From Oscillospiraceae bacterium (GTDB lineage: Bacteria; Bacillota; Clostridia; Oscillospirales; Oscillospiraceae), in assembly GCA_018385135.1 (NCBI GenBank), contig JAHAWY010000054.1, positions 1 through 58,536 on the forward strand: a stretch of 58,536 bases of DNA. The letters are read 5' to 3'. Positions 6,451-14,845 of the stretch are shown piece after piece. The notes beneath the pieces are model-generated. The model ran no database searches and was not told the DNA's origin. It worked only from the letters and a program-made list of their open reading frames with translations. Positions within the stretch are counted from its first letter, which is position 1; each line of letters begins with the position of its first letter. The position numbers and the translations under genes are program-made.

Positions 6451-9400
6451 ATGTATCTCCGAGCTTTAGAAATCCAGGGCTTTAAGTCGTTTCCGGACAA
6501 GACACGCTTGACCTTTGAAAAGGACATAACCGCCATTGTAGGTCCGAACGGCAGCGGCAAGTCCAATATATCCGACGCTATCCTCTGGGTTATGGGCGAG
6601 CAGCGCACCAAGGCTCTGCGCGGCGGCAAAATGGAGGACGTTATCTTCGGCGGAACCGAAAAGCGCCCCAAAATGGGCTTTGCGCAGGTAACTCTTGTTA
6701 TAGACAATACCCAGCGCATCTTTGATACCGACAGTACTGAGGTTATGATAACGCGCCGCTATTACCGCAGCGGTGAGAGCGAATACTATATAAACAAAGA
6801 AACCGTCCGCTTAAAGGACATTAATGAGCTGCTGATGGACACCGGTCTCGGACGCTACGGCTATTCCATCATCGGGCAAGGTCGCATAGCCGATGTTGTC
6901 TCAGCCAAAAGCGGCGACAGGCGCGAGCTTTTTGAGGAGGCGGCGGGCATATCCCGCTATCGCTACCGCAAGGACGAGAGCGAGCGAAAGCTTGAACACA
7001 CTCAGGAAAACCTTGTTCGCATAAACGATAAAATAGACGAGCTGAAAATTCAGGTAGACCCTCTCAAGCAGCAGGCGGAAACGGCTAAGAAATACCTTGT
7101 TCTCCGCGATGAGTTGCGTGCGCTTGAGGTTTCGGTTTGGATGGAAACGCTCGACAAGCTGCATGACAACTCCGGCAGCATCCTTGCAGACTGGGAAAAG
7201 GCAAAGACCGACCTTGAAGCTGCTAAGACCGAGCAGCAGCGACTGTACGACGCCTCGGAAAACTTCTCCGAAAAAATGCGCGAGAAGGATCTGGAGGCTG
7301 AGGCAGCGCGTATACGTCTGGGCGAGGCGGAGAGCCGCTGCGCCGATTGTGACAGCGAAATAGCCGTTTTGGAAAACAGCGTCAAGCACAACAGCGAGCG
7401 CAAAAGCCAGCTTGAAGCCGAGCTTTTGGAGCAGGGCGGCAGAGCGGATGCGCTTCAAGCTCAGATCAAGCAGCACCGCGGACGCATTGAGGAGATCAAG
7501 ACCGAGCTTGCCTGTCAGGATGAGTTGATGGCGCAAGTGCTTGAGAGCATGAACAGCAACGCCCGGGGCGAGGACGACACGCGCCGCGAGATAAGCCGTT
7601 TGTTTGGCGAAAAGAGTGAACGGCAGTCGGAGCTGTCCCGCTGCAACACGGTCTTGACCATGCTTTCGGAAAGCGAAACTGAGCAGGAGCAAAGCGCGGA
7701 AAGACGCCGCAACGAGCTTTTTAAAGCGCGGGAGCGCAGCAGCGAGCTTGAAACTCAGCTTCAAAGCGAAAAGCGCATACTAAAGGAAGCGGAGGAAAGA
7801 CTTGCCGAGCTTAATAATGTCATCGAAGGCTATTCGATGCGTATTCAAGGTCGTGAGAGCAAGGTGAAAGCCTTAGAGGAGCAGCAAACCAAGCTCACCA
7901 TTGACCTTAACTCCGTAAAATCCCGCATAACTATGCTCACGGAAATGGAAAAGGAGTTTGAAGGCTTTTCCAAGGCGGTAAAGGTCGTTATGCGCGAGAG
8001 CGAGCACGGCACTTTAAAGGGCGTGCATGGACCTGTTGCAAACCTCGTCAAAACCGACGAGCGCTGTGCTCTGGCAATTGAAACCGCGCTCGGCGCTTCC
8101 ATGCAGAGCATCGTTGTTGATACTCAGGAGCAGGGCAAAAGCGCCATTGAGATGCTAAAGCGCAAGGACGGCGGCAGAGCCACCTTTTTGCCGATTAATA
8201 CAATTAAGCCCTCCGAGCTTAAACGCCGACCCGACGGCGAGCCGGGCTATCTTGGAACAGCCTTTGAGCTATGCTCCTTTGATAAAAAGTACGAGAGCAT
8301 CTTTTCAAGCCTGCTCTCGCGCACCGTGGTAGCAGAAACGCTTACGGATGCCGTTAATATGTCCAAGCGCTTTGATAATCAGCTTCGTATAGTAACGCTT
8401 GACGGTCAGCTTATTAATGCCGGCGGCTCGATGACGGGTGGAAGTGCCGCGAAAAACGCGGGCATCCTTTCGCGTGCCAATGAGCTGAAAACGCTCAAGA
8501 CCCGCTTTGACGAGCTTAACGGCAAGGTGGAGGACTGCGCGGAAAAGCTCGGCGAAGCAAGCCGTGAGCTTGCCTCGGCGAGATACGAGCTGCAATCGGC
8601 GGAGTTTGAGCAAAAGGAAGCGGCCGAGCTGCTGCGCCAAAGCCGCGGCGCCGCTGAAAACACCGAGTTTTTGTTCGGTGAGTCGAAAAAGAGCATTACG
8701 GCGCTTGAGAGGGACGAGCAGAACGCAAAGCTTCGCCGCGACGAGAGCAAAAGGCGCGCCGAGGAAACAAAAAGAGATATAAAGCGTCTTACCACGCAAA
8801 TAGGCGAACTGGACTTGCAGCTTGAAAAGCTCTCCGCCGAGGGCGAGGAGCTTGACAGACTTAGCCGAGAGCTTTCCGAAAAGCTGACGGGCATAACGGA
8901 AAAGCGTTCGTCTCTTTCAACCGAGAGCGACACGACTAAAAACGCTATCGCGCAGCTCGAGGAGCTGTTTTCAGACCTCTCCGGCGACGGGGATACTCGC
9001 CGCCGCAGCATTGAGGCGCTGGACGCTGAAAACGAAAGGCTGAACGTCCAAATCGCTTCGGTCAAGGAGCGCCTTGCCAAAAATCATGCCGATGCCGACG
9101 GCATTCGCACCGAGCTTGGCGCAATCAATAATCTCAAGCTTGAGCTTGAGGGCAGGCGCACGCAGAACGAACGGGAAGCGCAGGAGAAAAACCGCGAGCT
9201 TCTTGATATTGAACGCCTGTGTGCCGCCTTTGAGCAAAAAAAGCTTGCGGCGGACATGGAGGAAAAGCAGATCATCGACAAGCTGTGGGACAGCTACGAG
9301 CTATCCCGCACCGCCGCTCAGGCAGTGCGCGAGCCGGTTGAGAGCATAGCGGCTGCCAATAAGCGCATAAGCTCGCTCAAACGCGAGATAAGCTCTCTGG

Positions 9401-10017
9401 GAAATCCCAACCTCGGCGCTATTGAGGAATACGAGCGCGTTTCCGAGCGTTACAGCTTCCTCACCGAGCAGCGGGACGATGTTGAAAAGGCAAAGCGTGA
9501 GCTTGAAAAAATCATTGCCGACATTACCAAGGAAATGAAGGAAATCTTTCTGCGCGAGTTTAAGGTTATTGATGAGAGCTTCCGAAAGACCTTCCTTGAG
9601 CTGTTCGGCGGCGGACGTGCCGCGCTTATTCTTGAGGATGAGGACGATATCCTCAACTGCGGCATCGAAATCAAAATTCAGCCGCCCGGAAAGGCGCTGT
9701 CTACGCTTAGCCTGCTTTCAGGCGGCGAAAAGGCTTTTGTTGCGATCGCGCTGTATTTTGCAATCATTAAGGTTCGTCCTACGCCGTTTTGCGTTATGGA
9801 CGAAATTGAGGCGGCGCTCGACGAGGCGAACGTTGACCGCTACGCCAGATATATGCGCAGCATGACCGACAAGACCCAGTTCATCGTAATCACGCACCGC
9901 CGAGGAACGATGGAGGAGGCGGATATGCTTTACGGCGTTACGATGCAGGAAAAGGGCGTTACGGAGGTCATCTCCGTTGACCTTGAGGAAGCGGAAAAGA
10001 CTCTTGTCAAGGCATAG
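6451..10017 (+). CDS. smc: Chromosome segregation protein SMC
   Basis: Full-length bacterial SMC (1188 aa), the ATPase of the condensin-like complex that folds and separates sister chromosomes with ScpA and ScpB. The N-terminal head has Walker A GPNGSGKSN at residues 31-39. Long Glu/Lys/Arg-rich coiled coils follow from about 170 to 500 and 680 to 1010. The hinge lies at about 520-650, beginning near GVHGPVANLV and ending near the glycine-rich INAGGSMTGGS. The C-terminal head has the ABC signature LSGGEKAF near 1088 and Walker B with VMDEIEAALDE near 1113. First gene of the housekeeping run; GAGGTG precedes the ATG. scpA and scpB are not in this window. Confidence 0.98.
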   Translation: MYLRALEIQGFKSFPDKTRLTFEKDITAIVGPNGSGKSNISDAILWVMGEQRTKALRGGKMEDVIFGGTEKRPKMGFAQVTLVIDNTQRIFDTDSTEVMITRRYYRSGESEYYINKETVRLKDINELLMDTGLGRYGYSIIGQGRIADVVSAKSGDRRELFEEAAGISRYRYRKDESERKLEHTQENLVRINDKIDELKIQVDPLKQQAETAKKYLVLRDELRALEVSVWMETLDKLHDNSGSILADWEKAKTDLEAAKTEQQRLYDASENFSEKMREKDLEAEAARIRLGEAESRCADCDSEIAVLENSVKHNSERKSQLEAELLEQGGRADALQAQIKQHRGRIEEIKTELACQDELMAQVLESMNSNARGEDDTRREISRLFGEKSERQSELSRCNTVLTMLSESETEQEQSAERRRNELFKARERSSELETQLQSEKRILKEAEERLAELNNVIEGYSMRIQGRESKVKALEEQQTKLTIDLNSVKSRITMLTEMEKEFEGFSKAVKVVMRESEHGTLKGVHGPVANLVKTDERCALAIETALGASMQSIVVDTQEQGKSAIEMLKRKDGGRATFLPINTIKPSELKRRPDGEPGYLGTAFELCSFDKKYESIFSSLLSRTVVAETLTDAVNMSKRFDNQLRIVTLDGQLINAGGSMTGGSAAKNAGILSRANELKTLKTRFDELNGKVEDCAEKLGEASRELASARYELQSAEFEQKEAAELLRQSRGAAENTEFLFGESKKSITALERDEQNAKLRRDESKRRAEETKRDIKRLTTQIGELDLQLEKLSAEGEELDRLSRELSEKLTGITEKRSSLSTESDTTKNAIAQLEELFSDLSGDGDTRRRSIEALDAENERLNVQIASVKERLAKNHADADGIRTELGAINNLKLELEGRRTQNEREAQEKNRELLDIERLCAAFEQKKLAADMEEKQIIDKLWDSYELSRTAAQAVREPVESIAAANKRISSLKREISSLGNPNLGAIEEYERVSERYSFLTEQRDDVEKAKRELEKIIADITKEMKEIFLREFKVIDESFRKTFLELFGGGRAALILEDEDDILNCGIEIKIQPPGKALSTLSLLSGGEKAFVAIALYFAIIKVRPTPFCVMDEIEAALDEANVDRYARYMRSMTDKTQFIVITHRRGTMEEADMLYGVTMQEKGVTEVISVDLEEAEKTLVKA

Positions 10018-10056
10018 CGGGCAATACACAATTTATATTAGGAGAATAAACGGCAA

Positions 10057-10965
10057 ATGGGGTTTTTTGATAAAATCAAGCAGGGTCTGAGCAAAACCAA
10101 AAAGAATATGTCCATCCAGATGAACAATATGTTCTCCGGATTTACAGGCGAAAACGAGGAGTTTTTCGACGAGCTGGAAGAGGCGCTGATTTTAGCCGAC
10201 GCGGGTGTTGACACCTCGGTTGACGCGGTTGAGAAGCTGCGCGGGCTTGTTAAGGAGCGCGGACTTCGCGGCGAAGCTGTTCGAGGCGCGTTTTCCGATG
10301 TGCTCACCGGGATTTTGGAGGTGGGAGACAGGGCGCTTCAGCTCAATACCAAGCCCTCTGTTCTGCTGATGGTCGGTGTTAACGGCGTTGGAAAGACAAC
10401 AACGATCGGCAAGCTTGCCGCCAACATGACCGCTGAGGGCAAAAAGGTCATGCTCGTCGCGGGAGATACCTTCCGTGCCGCCGCCGCCGAGCAGCTCGGC
10501 ATCTGGGCTGACCGCGCCAAGGCTGATATCGTCCGCCATGAGGAGGGCAGCGACCCTGCCTCAGTTGTGTTTGACGGCATTGCCGCCGCCAAGGCTCGCG
10601 GCAGCGATATTATTATCATCGACACCGCCGGGCGTTTGCATAACAAGGCAAACCTTATGAACGAGCTTAATAAGATAACCCGCATCATCTCCCGCGAGCT
10701 GCCGGAGGCAGACCGCGAAACCCTGCTTGTGCTGGATGCCACAACGGGTCAAAACGGACTTATCCAGGCAAAACAGTTTAAGGAAACGGCTGATATTTCG
10801 GGCATCGTCCTCACCAAGCTTGACGGCACAGCCAAGGGAGGCATCGTTTTCGCCATTGCCGGCGAAATGGGACTGCCGGTCAAGTATGTCGGCGTGGGCG
10901 AGGGCGTTGACGACCTCATGCCTTTTGAGCCTGAAGCGTTTGTGGAGGCACTGCTGCAGCAATGA
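10057..10965 (+). CDS. ftsY: Signal recognition particle receptor FtsY
   Basis: SRP receptor GTPase (302 aa) that docks ribosome-SRP complexes at the membrane for co-translational insertion. It has the NG domain and only a short basic start, without the long acidic A domain of enterobacterial FtsY. The N domain covers residues 1-95. The G domain shows G1 GVNGVGKTTTIGKLA near 107, DTFRAAAAEQL, G3 DTAGR near 189 and G4 TKLDGTAKGG near 253, and ends GVGEGVDDLMPFEPEAFVEAL. It follows smc by 39 bases and overlaps rdgB by 4 bases (ATGA), so these are co-translated. Confidence 0.98.
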   Translation: MGFFDKIKQGLSKTKKNMSIQMNNMFSGFTGENEEFFDELEEALILADAGVDTSVDAVEKLRGLVKERGLRGEAVRGAFSDVLTGILEVGDRALQLNTKPSVLLMVGVNGVGKTTTIGKLAANMTAEGKKVMLVAGDTFRAAAAEQLGIWADRAKADIVRHEEGSDPASVVFDGIAAAKARGSDIIIIDTAGRLHNKANLMNELNKITRIISRELPEADRETLLVLDATTGQNGLIQAKQFKETADISGIVLTKLDGTAKGGIVFAIAGEMGLPVKYVGVGEGVDDLMPFEPEAFVEALLQQ

Positions 10966-11567
10966 GATATGTTCTTGCAAGTAATAACAAGGGGAAGCTT
11001 AAGGAAATGAAGGCAATCCTTGAGTCGGACGGAGCGCAGGTCGTTTCGCAGAGCGAGGCGGGGCTTTGCTTTGAGGCTGAGGAAACGGGTCTTAGCTTTG
11101 AGGAAAACGCACTTATTAAGGCAAGAGCAGCTTGTGATGCTCTGGGCGAGCCTGCGATTGCGGACGACTCCGGCTTGGAGGTAGACGCGCTGGGCGGTGA
11201 GCCGGGGGTATACTCCGCACGTTACGGCGGCGATAGCTGCCAAAGCGACGAGGACAGAGTGCAGCTTCTGCTCAGGAATATGGATGGCATAGCGCAGCGC
11301 AGCGCACGCTTTGTTTCCTGCATAGCCTGCGTATTTCCCAATGGAGACTGCGTTGAAGCCCGCGGCGAATGTGCCGGCAGCATCGCCTATCAGCCGAAAG
11401 GCGACGGTGGCTTTGGCTACGACCCTGTGTTTCTGCTTTCCGACGGGCGGACGATGGCGGAAATCTCGGCCGATGAGAAAAACCATGTATCGCACAGGGC
11501 AGCGGCGCTGCGAGTCTTTGAAAAAAAGCTCGCGGAGTATTTAAAATCTCATGGCGGCGAGGTCTAA
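10962..11567 (+). CDS. rdgB: XTP/dITP pyrophosphatase (RdgB/HAM1 family)
   Basis: House-cleaning NTPase (201 aa) that hydrolyses non-canonical purine nucleotides such as dITP and XTP to monophosphates, keeping them out of DNA and RNA. Family motifs are in order: LASNNKGKLKEMKAIL at the N-terminus, FEENALIKARA, ADDSGLEVDALGGEPGVYSARY near residue 66, GFGYDPVF and MAEISADEKNHVSHRAAAL near the C-terminus. The ATG overlaps the ftsY stop. Length is normal. Confidence 0.96.
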   Translation: MRYVLASNNKGKLKEMKAILESDGAQVVSQSEAGLCFEAEETGLSFEENALIKARAACDALGEPAIADDSGLEVDALGGEPGVYSARYGGDSCQSDEDRVQLLLRNMDGIAQRSARFVSCIACVFPNGDCVEARGECAGSIAYQPKGDGGFGYDPVFLLSDGRTMAEISADEKNHVSHRAAALRVFEKKLAEYLKSHGGEV

Positions 11568-11627
11568 AAGCGCCAAATACGGAGGATAATTTGAAAAATG
11601 CGTGCAAATGCGCGCAGGAGGTTTAAT

Positions 11628-11933
11628 ATGCTCACAAGCAAGCAAAGGTCATATCTTCGCGGTCTTGCCGCGAAGGAGGACACAATTATTTATATAGGCA
11701 AGGAGGACATTACGGAAAACGTCATTGAGCAGGCGCGCGACGCTTTGAAAGCCCGCGAGCTGGTCAAGGGCAAGGTTCAGGAAAACTCCATGCTTACCCC
11801 CCGAGAGGCTTGCGACAGGCTCTGTGCCGAATGCAAGGCTGAGGGCGTTCAAATAATCGGCAGCAAGTTCGTAATGTATAAGCGAAATGAGAAAAACCCT
11901 GTTATTGAGCTTCCCAAAACAAAGAAAAAATAG
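11628..11933 (+). CDS. yhbY: YhbY-type RNA-binding (CRM domain) protein
   Basis: A 101-aa CRM-domain protein of the YhbY family, which associates with the large-subunit ribosomal precursor and aids assembly. The start at 11628 is fixed by GCAGGAGG 6 bases upstream; an upstream ATG in frame lacks such a site. Characteristic stretches are LTSKQRSYLRGLAA, YIGKEDITENVIEQARDALKARELVKGKV, DRLCAECKAEGVQIIGSKFVMYK and a basic C-terminal tail. It sits between rdgB and nadD, the usual place in this operon. Confidence 0.93.
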   Translation: MLTSKQRSYLRGLAAKEDTIIYIGKEDITENVIEQARDALKARELVKGKVQENSMLTPREACDRLCAECKAEGVQIIGSKFVMYKRNEKNPVIELPKTKKK

Positions 11934-11964
11934 CGCCTTGCGCGTACTTTAGGGGGATGGGAAT

Positions 11965-13128
11965 ATGCGTATTGCAATATTCGGCGGAAGCTTCAATCCG
12001 CCCCATAAGGGACACATAGAAGCAGCACTCGCCGCAACGCGTGCTTTGGAGGCGGAGCGCTTGCTGGTGATACCTGCGGGAACGGCTCCGCATAAGGATG
12101 AGCCGCGAGTTTCCGCGCCTGCCGCGGAGCGTATGCTTTTGACAGAGCTTGCCTTTGCCGGCGAGCCTCATGCCGAGGTGCTCGGAATTGAGCTTGAGCG
12201 CGGCGGAAAAAGCTACACCGTTGATACGCTGGAAACGCTAAAAGGACTTTATCCCGATGACGAGCTGTGGCTTCTCATGGGTTCTGATATGCTTTATAGC
12301 TTTGAAAGCTGGAAGGATTACCGCAGAATACTTGAGCTTGCGTCGCTGATCGCTTTCCCGCGTGAGCGCGGCGAGGCAGAGCGGCTGCGTCAGGCGGCAA
12401 GCGAGCTGAAGGAGAAATACGGCGCTGTGGTTGAGATCATCCCCTTTGTATCAACCGAGATATCCTCAAGCGAGCTGCGAGGGCTTCTGCAAAACCGTGA
12501 GGGCAGACAATACCTTGACGAGACGGTTTATGAGGAGATAATCAAAAAGCGGCTCTACGCGGCAAAGCCTGATTTGGCGTGGCTTCGCAGCAAAGCGTAT
12601 GCTATGCTCGACGAGCGGCGTGTGCCTCACGTCGCAGGCTGCGAGCAGGAGGCTGTAAGGCTTGCCGAACGCTGGGGTGCGGACACCGGCGAAGCTGCCG
12701 AGGCGGGAATACTACACGATATTACAAAAAAGCTTAAAGGCTCCGAGCAGTTGAAATTGTGTGACGAATATGATATTATGACGGACGATGACGAGAGAAA
12801 TAATGTAAAACTCCTTCATTCAAAGACCGGAGCCGCCTGCGCACGCGAGCTTTTCGGCGTGACCGACGCGGTTTATAACGCCATATTCTGGCATACGACA
12901 GGCAAGGAAAACATGACGCTTTTGGAGAAAATCATTTACCTTGCCGATTACATCGAACCTACAAGAAGCTTTGACGGTGTTGAGCCGATGCGTCGTCTCG
13001 CCTATGAGGATATTGACGCGGCACTGGAGATGGGGCTGAGGATGAGCTTGGACGAGCTTGCCGCACGCGGAGTTGAGCCTCATGTCAACACGGTCAAAGC
13101 CGCAGAATACTATAAAAATTACCGATAA
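11965..13128 (+). CDS. nadD: NadD-YqeK fusion: nicotinate mononucleotide adenylyltransferase plus HD hydrolase
   Basis: Two enzymes in one 387-aa chain. Residues 1-195 are NadD, which adenylates nicotinate mononucleotide in NAD synthesis: GGSFNPPHKGH near 8-18 is the nucleotidyl-transfer motif and ISSSELR near 166 is the second substrate site. From about residue 205 a YqeK-type HD domain follows: RVPHVAGCEQEAVRLAERWG, then the paired metal ligands in GILHDITK near 249, LHSKTGA, and IYLADYIEPTR with AAEYYKNYR at the end. YqeK proteins cleave diadenosine tetraphosphate. In many Firmicutes these are adjacent separate genes; here no stop separates them. The ATG follows GGGGG by 7 bases. Confidence 0.94.
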   Translation: MRIAIFGGSFNPPHKGHIEAALAATRALEAERLLVIPAGTAPHKDEPRVSAPAAERMLLTELAFAGEPHAEVLGIELERGGKSYTVDTLETLKGLYPDDELWLLMGSDMLYSFESWKDYRRILELASLIAFPRERGEAERLRQAASELKEKYGAVVEIIPFVSTEISSSELRGLLQNREGRQYLDETVYEEIIKKRLYAAKPDLAWLRSKAYAMLDERRVPHVAGCEQEAVRLAERWGADTGEAAEAGILHDITKKLKGSEQLKLCDEYDIMTDDDERNNVKLLHSKTGAACARELFGVTDAVYNAIFWHTTGKENMTLLEKIIYLADYIEPTRSFDGVEPMRRLAYEDIDAALEMGLRMSLDELAARGVEPHVNTVKAAEYYKNYR

Positions 13129-13183
13129 CGCGCTCGTGTAATGTTTTTTGCACTTTTCCGCGTTTTGAAAGGAATAGAAACAA

Positions 13184-14365
13184 ATGAAGCTTTTTGGCGG
13201 AACCGGACATAATACAAGAAAAAGACCAGCCGCGCGCGGCGGGGAGGCAAAGCCCCCAAAAAGCGGAAAGGGCAAAAAAACGCTTCTCATTATTCTTGCA
13301 GTTCTCATAATACTGGTCGGCGGCGTGTTTGCGTATTGGAAGCTGACGACCAGACCTCCTGATGTTGTCTCGCCTACTCCCGATTCCGAGCAGACTGGTC
13401 TAAACGGAGACAACATCGAAATCATCGACACGGAAACCCGCGAGATCGGGCACTATTACACCGTTTTGGTCGTGGGCGAGGATCAGCTTCGCATGAACAC
13501 CGACACGATAATGGTAGCTCGCTTCGACGCAGTTGAAAAGAAGGTCGATGTCGTTTCTATCCCGCGCGACACCGTTGTTTATTACGACGGAGGCTACAGA
13601 CGCATAAACTCCGTATATTACCGCGCTGAAAACGGCGGTATTGAGGGGCTTATGGACGCGGTTGAGGATGTTACGGGCTTCAGACCCGACAACTACGTTG
13701 TTGTTCAGACCGATGTTTTCGTTAAGGCTATCGACGCTCTTGGCGGCGTTTGGTTCGATGTTCCCGTTGACATGAACTATGATGACTATTCAGATAACGA
13801 CAACGACGGTGTAGTAGATTACCTTTTCCAGATTCACATCGACAAGGGCTATCAATGGCTTTCCGGCGAAAACGCCATGAAGGTATTCCGCTTCCGCCAG
13901 AACAATGACGGAACGGGGTATCCCGGCGGCGATTGGGACAGGCTTGAGGTTCAGCACAATCTGATCAAGGCTTTGGCAGATGAGGCGCTGAAGCTCAATA
14001 ACCTCAACAAGCTCTATGAAATTGCAAGAATAGTGTCCGACAGCTCGGAAACAGACCTGCTTTACAGCAACATTCAGTGGTATGCGCAGCAGTTCCTTAT
14101 GATGGACACGAGCAATATCAATGTTTCGACAATGCCGACAACGGGTCTTTGGGTCAGAACAAACAGCTCCGCTAAAGAGATGGCACTTGTTACAATAAAT
14201 ATCGACGAGTGGCTGACCATAGTAAACAATCAGCTCAACCCCTATAAAAACGAGATAACGAGAGATGACTGCTCCATAGTTTATCTCAACGCGCCCAAGC
14301 AGTTGATCAACGGTCAGCTCCATGCCACCACCTCGGAGCTGGCGGTCACGGGCGGCGGACAGTAA
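13184..14365 (+). CDS. LytR-CpsA-Psr (LCP) family cell-wall glycopolymer ligase
   Basis: A 393-aa type II membrane protein that would attach teichoic-acid-like or capsular polymers from lipid carrier to peptidoglycan. A basic cytoplasmic tail precedes one helix at about residues 28-50 (TLLIILAVLIILVGGVFAYW). The outside part has a Pro/Asp-rich spacer and the LCP domain, with DTIMVARFDAVEKKVDVVSIPRD near 107-129, the INSVYY element and FRFRQNNDGTGYPGGDWDRLEVQ near 240. The conserved Arg and Asp residues that hold the polyprenyl phosphate are present in these motifs. AAAGGAATAG precedes the ATG. LCP genes commonly sit between yqeK and rsfS in Clostridia. Confidence 0.93.
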   Translation: MKLFGGTGHNTRKRPAARGGEAKPPKSGKGKKTLLIILAVLIILVGGVFAYWKLTTRPPDVVSPTPDSEQTGLNGDNIEIIDTETREIGHYYTVLVVGEDQLRMNTDTIMVARFDAVEKKVDVVSIPRDTVVYYDGGYRRINSVYYRAENGGIEGLMDAVEDVTGFRPDNYVVVQTDVFVKAIDALGGVWFDVPVDMNYDDYSDNDNDGVVDYLFQIHIDKGYQWLSGENAMKVFRFRQNNDGTGYPGGDWDRLEVQHNLIKALADEALKLNNLNKLYEIARIVSDSSETDLLYSNIQWYAQQFLMMDTSNINVSTMPTTGLWVRTNSSAKEMALVTINIDEWLTIVNNQLNPYKNEITRDDCSIVYLNAPKQLINGQLHATTSELAVTGGGQ

Positions 14366-14404
14366 GCGCAGGCGTTAGCCTTTGAGCGGAAAGGAAATAC
14401 TAAA

Positions 14405-14767
14405 ATGATGACTTCTCAGCAAATGGCTGAAAAAATTGTGGAGATAATCTCCAACAGGGTCGGACGCAATATAAAGCTCCTCAAGATTGACAATATCACA
14501 GTGATAGCAGACTACTTCGTTATCTGCACCGCGAATACGACCACGCAGATCAAAAACCTCTGCGACGAGATTGAGGCTGTTCTTGAGGAACAGGGTGAGC
14601 GCGTGCTGCACCGCGAGGGCTACCGTCAGGGCGGCTGGGTGCTGCTTGATTACGGCTGTGTTATCGTCCATGTTTTTCTGGAGGAGGCACGTCAGTTTTA
14701 CGACCTTGAGCGTCTTTGGGCGGACGCGAAGGATATCGATATCTCCGCCATCGTCGGCGAGAGATAG
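14405..14767 (+). CDS. rsfS: Ribosomal silencing factor RsfS
   Basis: A 120-aa protein of the RsfS/YbeB/Iojap family, which binds ribosomal protein uL14 and keeps the large subunit from joining the small one when nutrients are short. Typical sequence: KLLKIDNITVIADYFVICTANTTTQIKNLCDEIE, then GYRQGGWVLLDYGCVIVHVFLEEARQFYDLERLW. Start ATG 14405 is followed at once by a second ATG; GGAAAGGAAA lies upstream. Between the LCP gene and leuS, its usual neighbourhood. Confidence 0.96.
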   Translation: MMTSQQMAEKIVEIISNRVGRNIKLLKIDNITVIADYFVICTANTTTQIKNLCDEIEAVLEEQGERVLHREGYRQGGWVLLDYGCVIVHVFLEEARQFYDLERLWADAKDIDISAIVGER

Positions 14768-14798
14768 GCTTTCGGCGCGCACAAAAGAATTCTAAAGA

Positions 14799-14816
14799 AG
14801 CCGCATTTATGCGGCT
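14799..14816 (+). terminator. Small hairpin between rsfS and leuS
   Basis: AGCCGCA (14799-14805) pairs with TGCGGCT (14810-14816), loop TTTA, followed by CTCTTTG. The short T run suggests partial termination or RNA-end protection. There is no room for a T-box leader before leuS. Confidence 0.5.
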
Positions 14817-14845
14817 CTCTTTGAGTATAAAGGAAGTTGCAGACA

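Noticed and set aside
6901..9281. Long minus-strand frames across smc
   Set aside because: Leu/Ala- and Ser-rich mirror translations of the SMC coiled coils.
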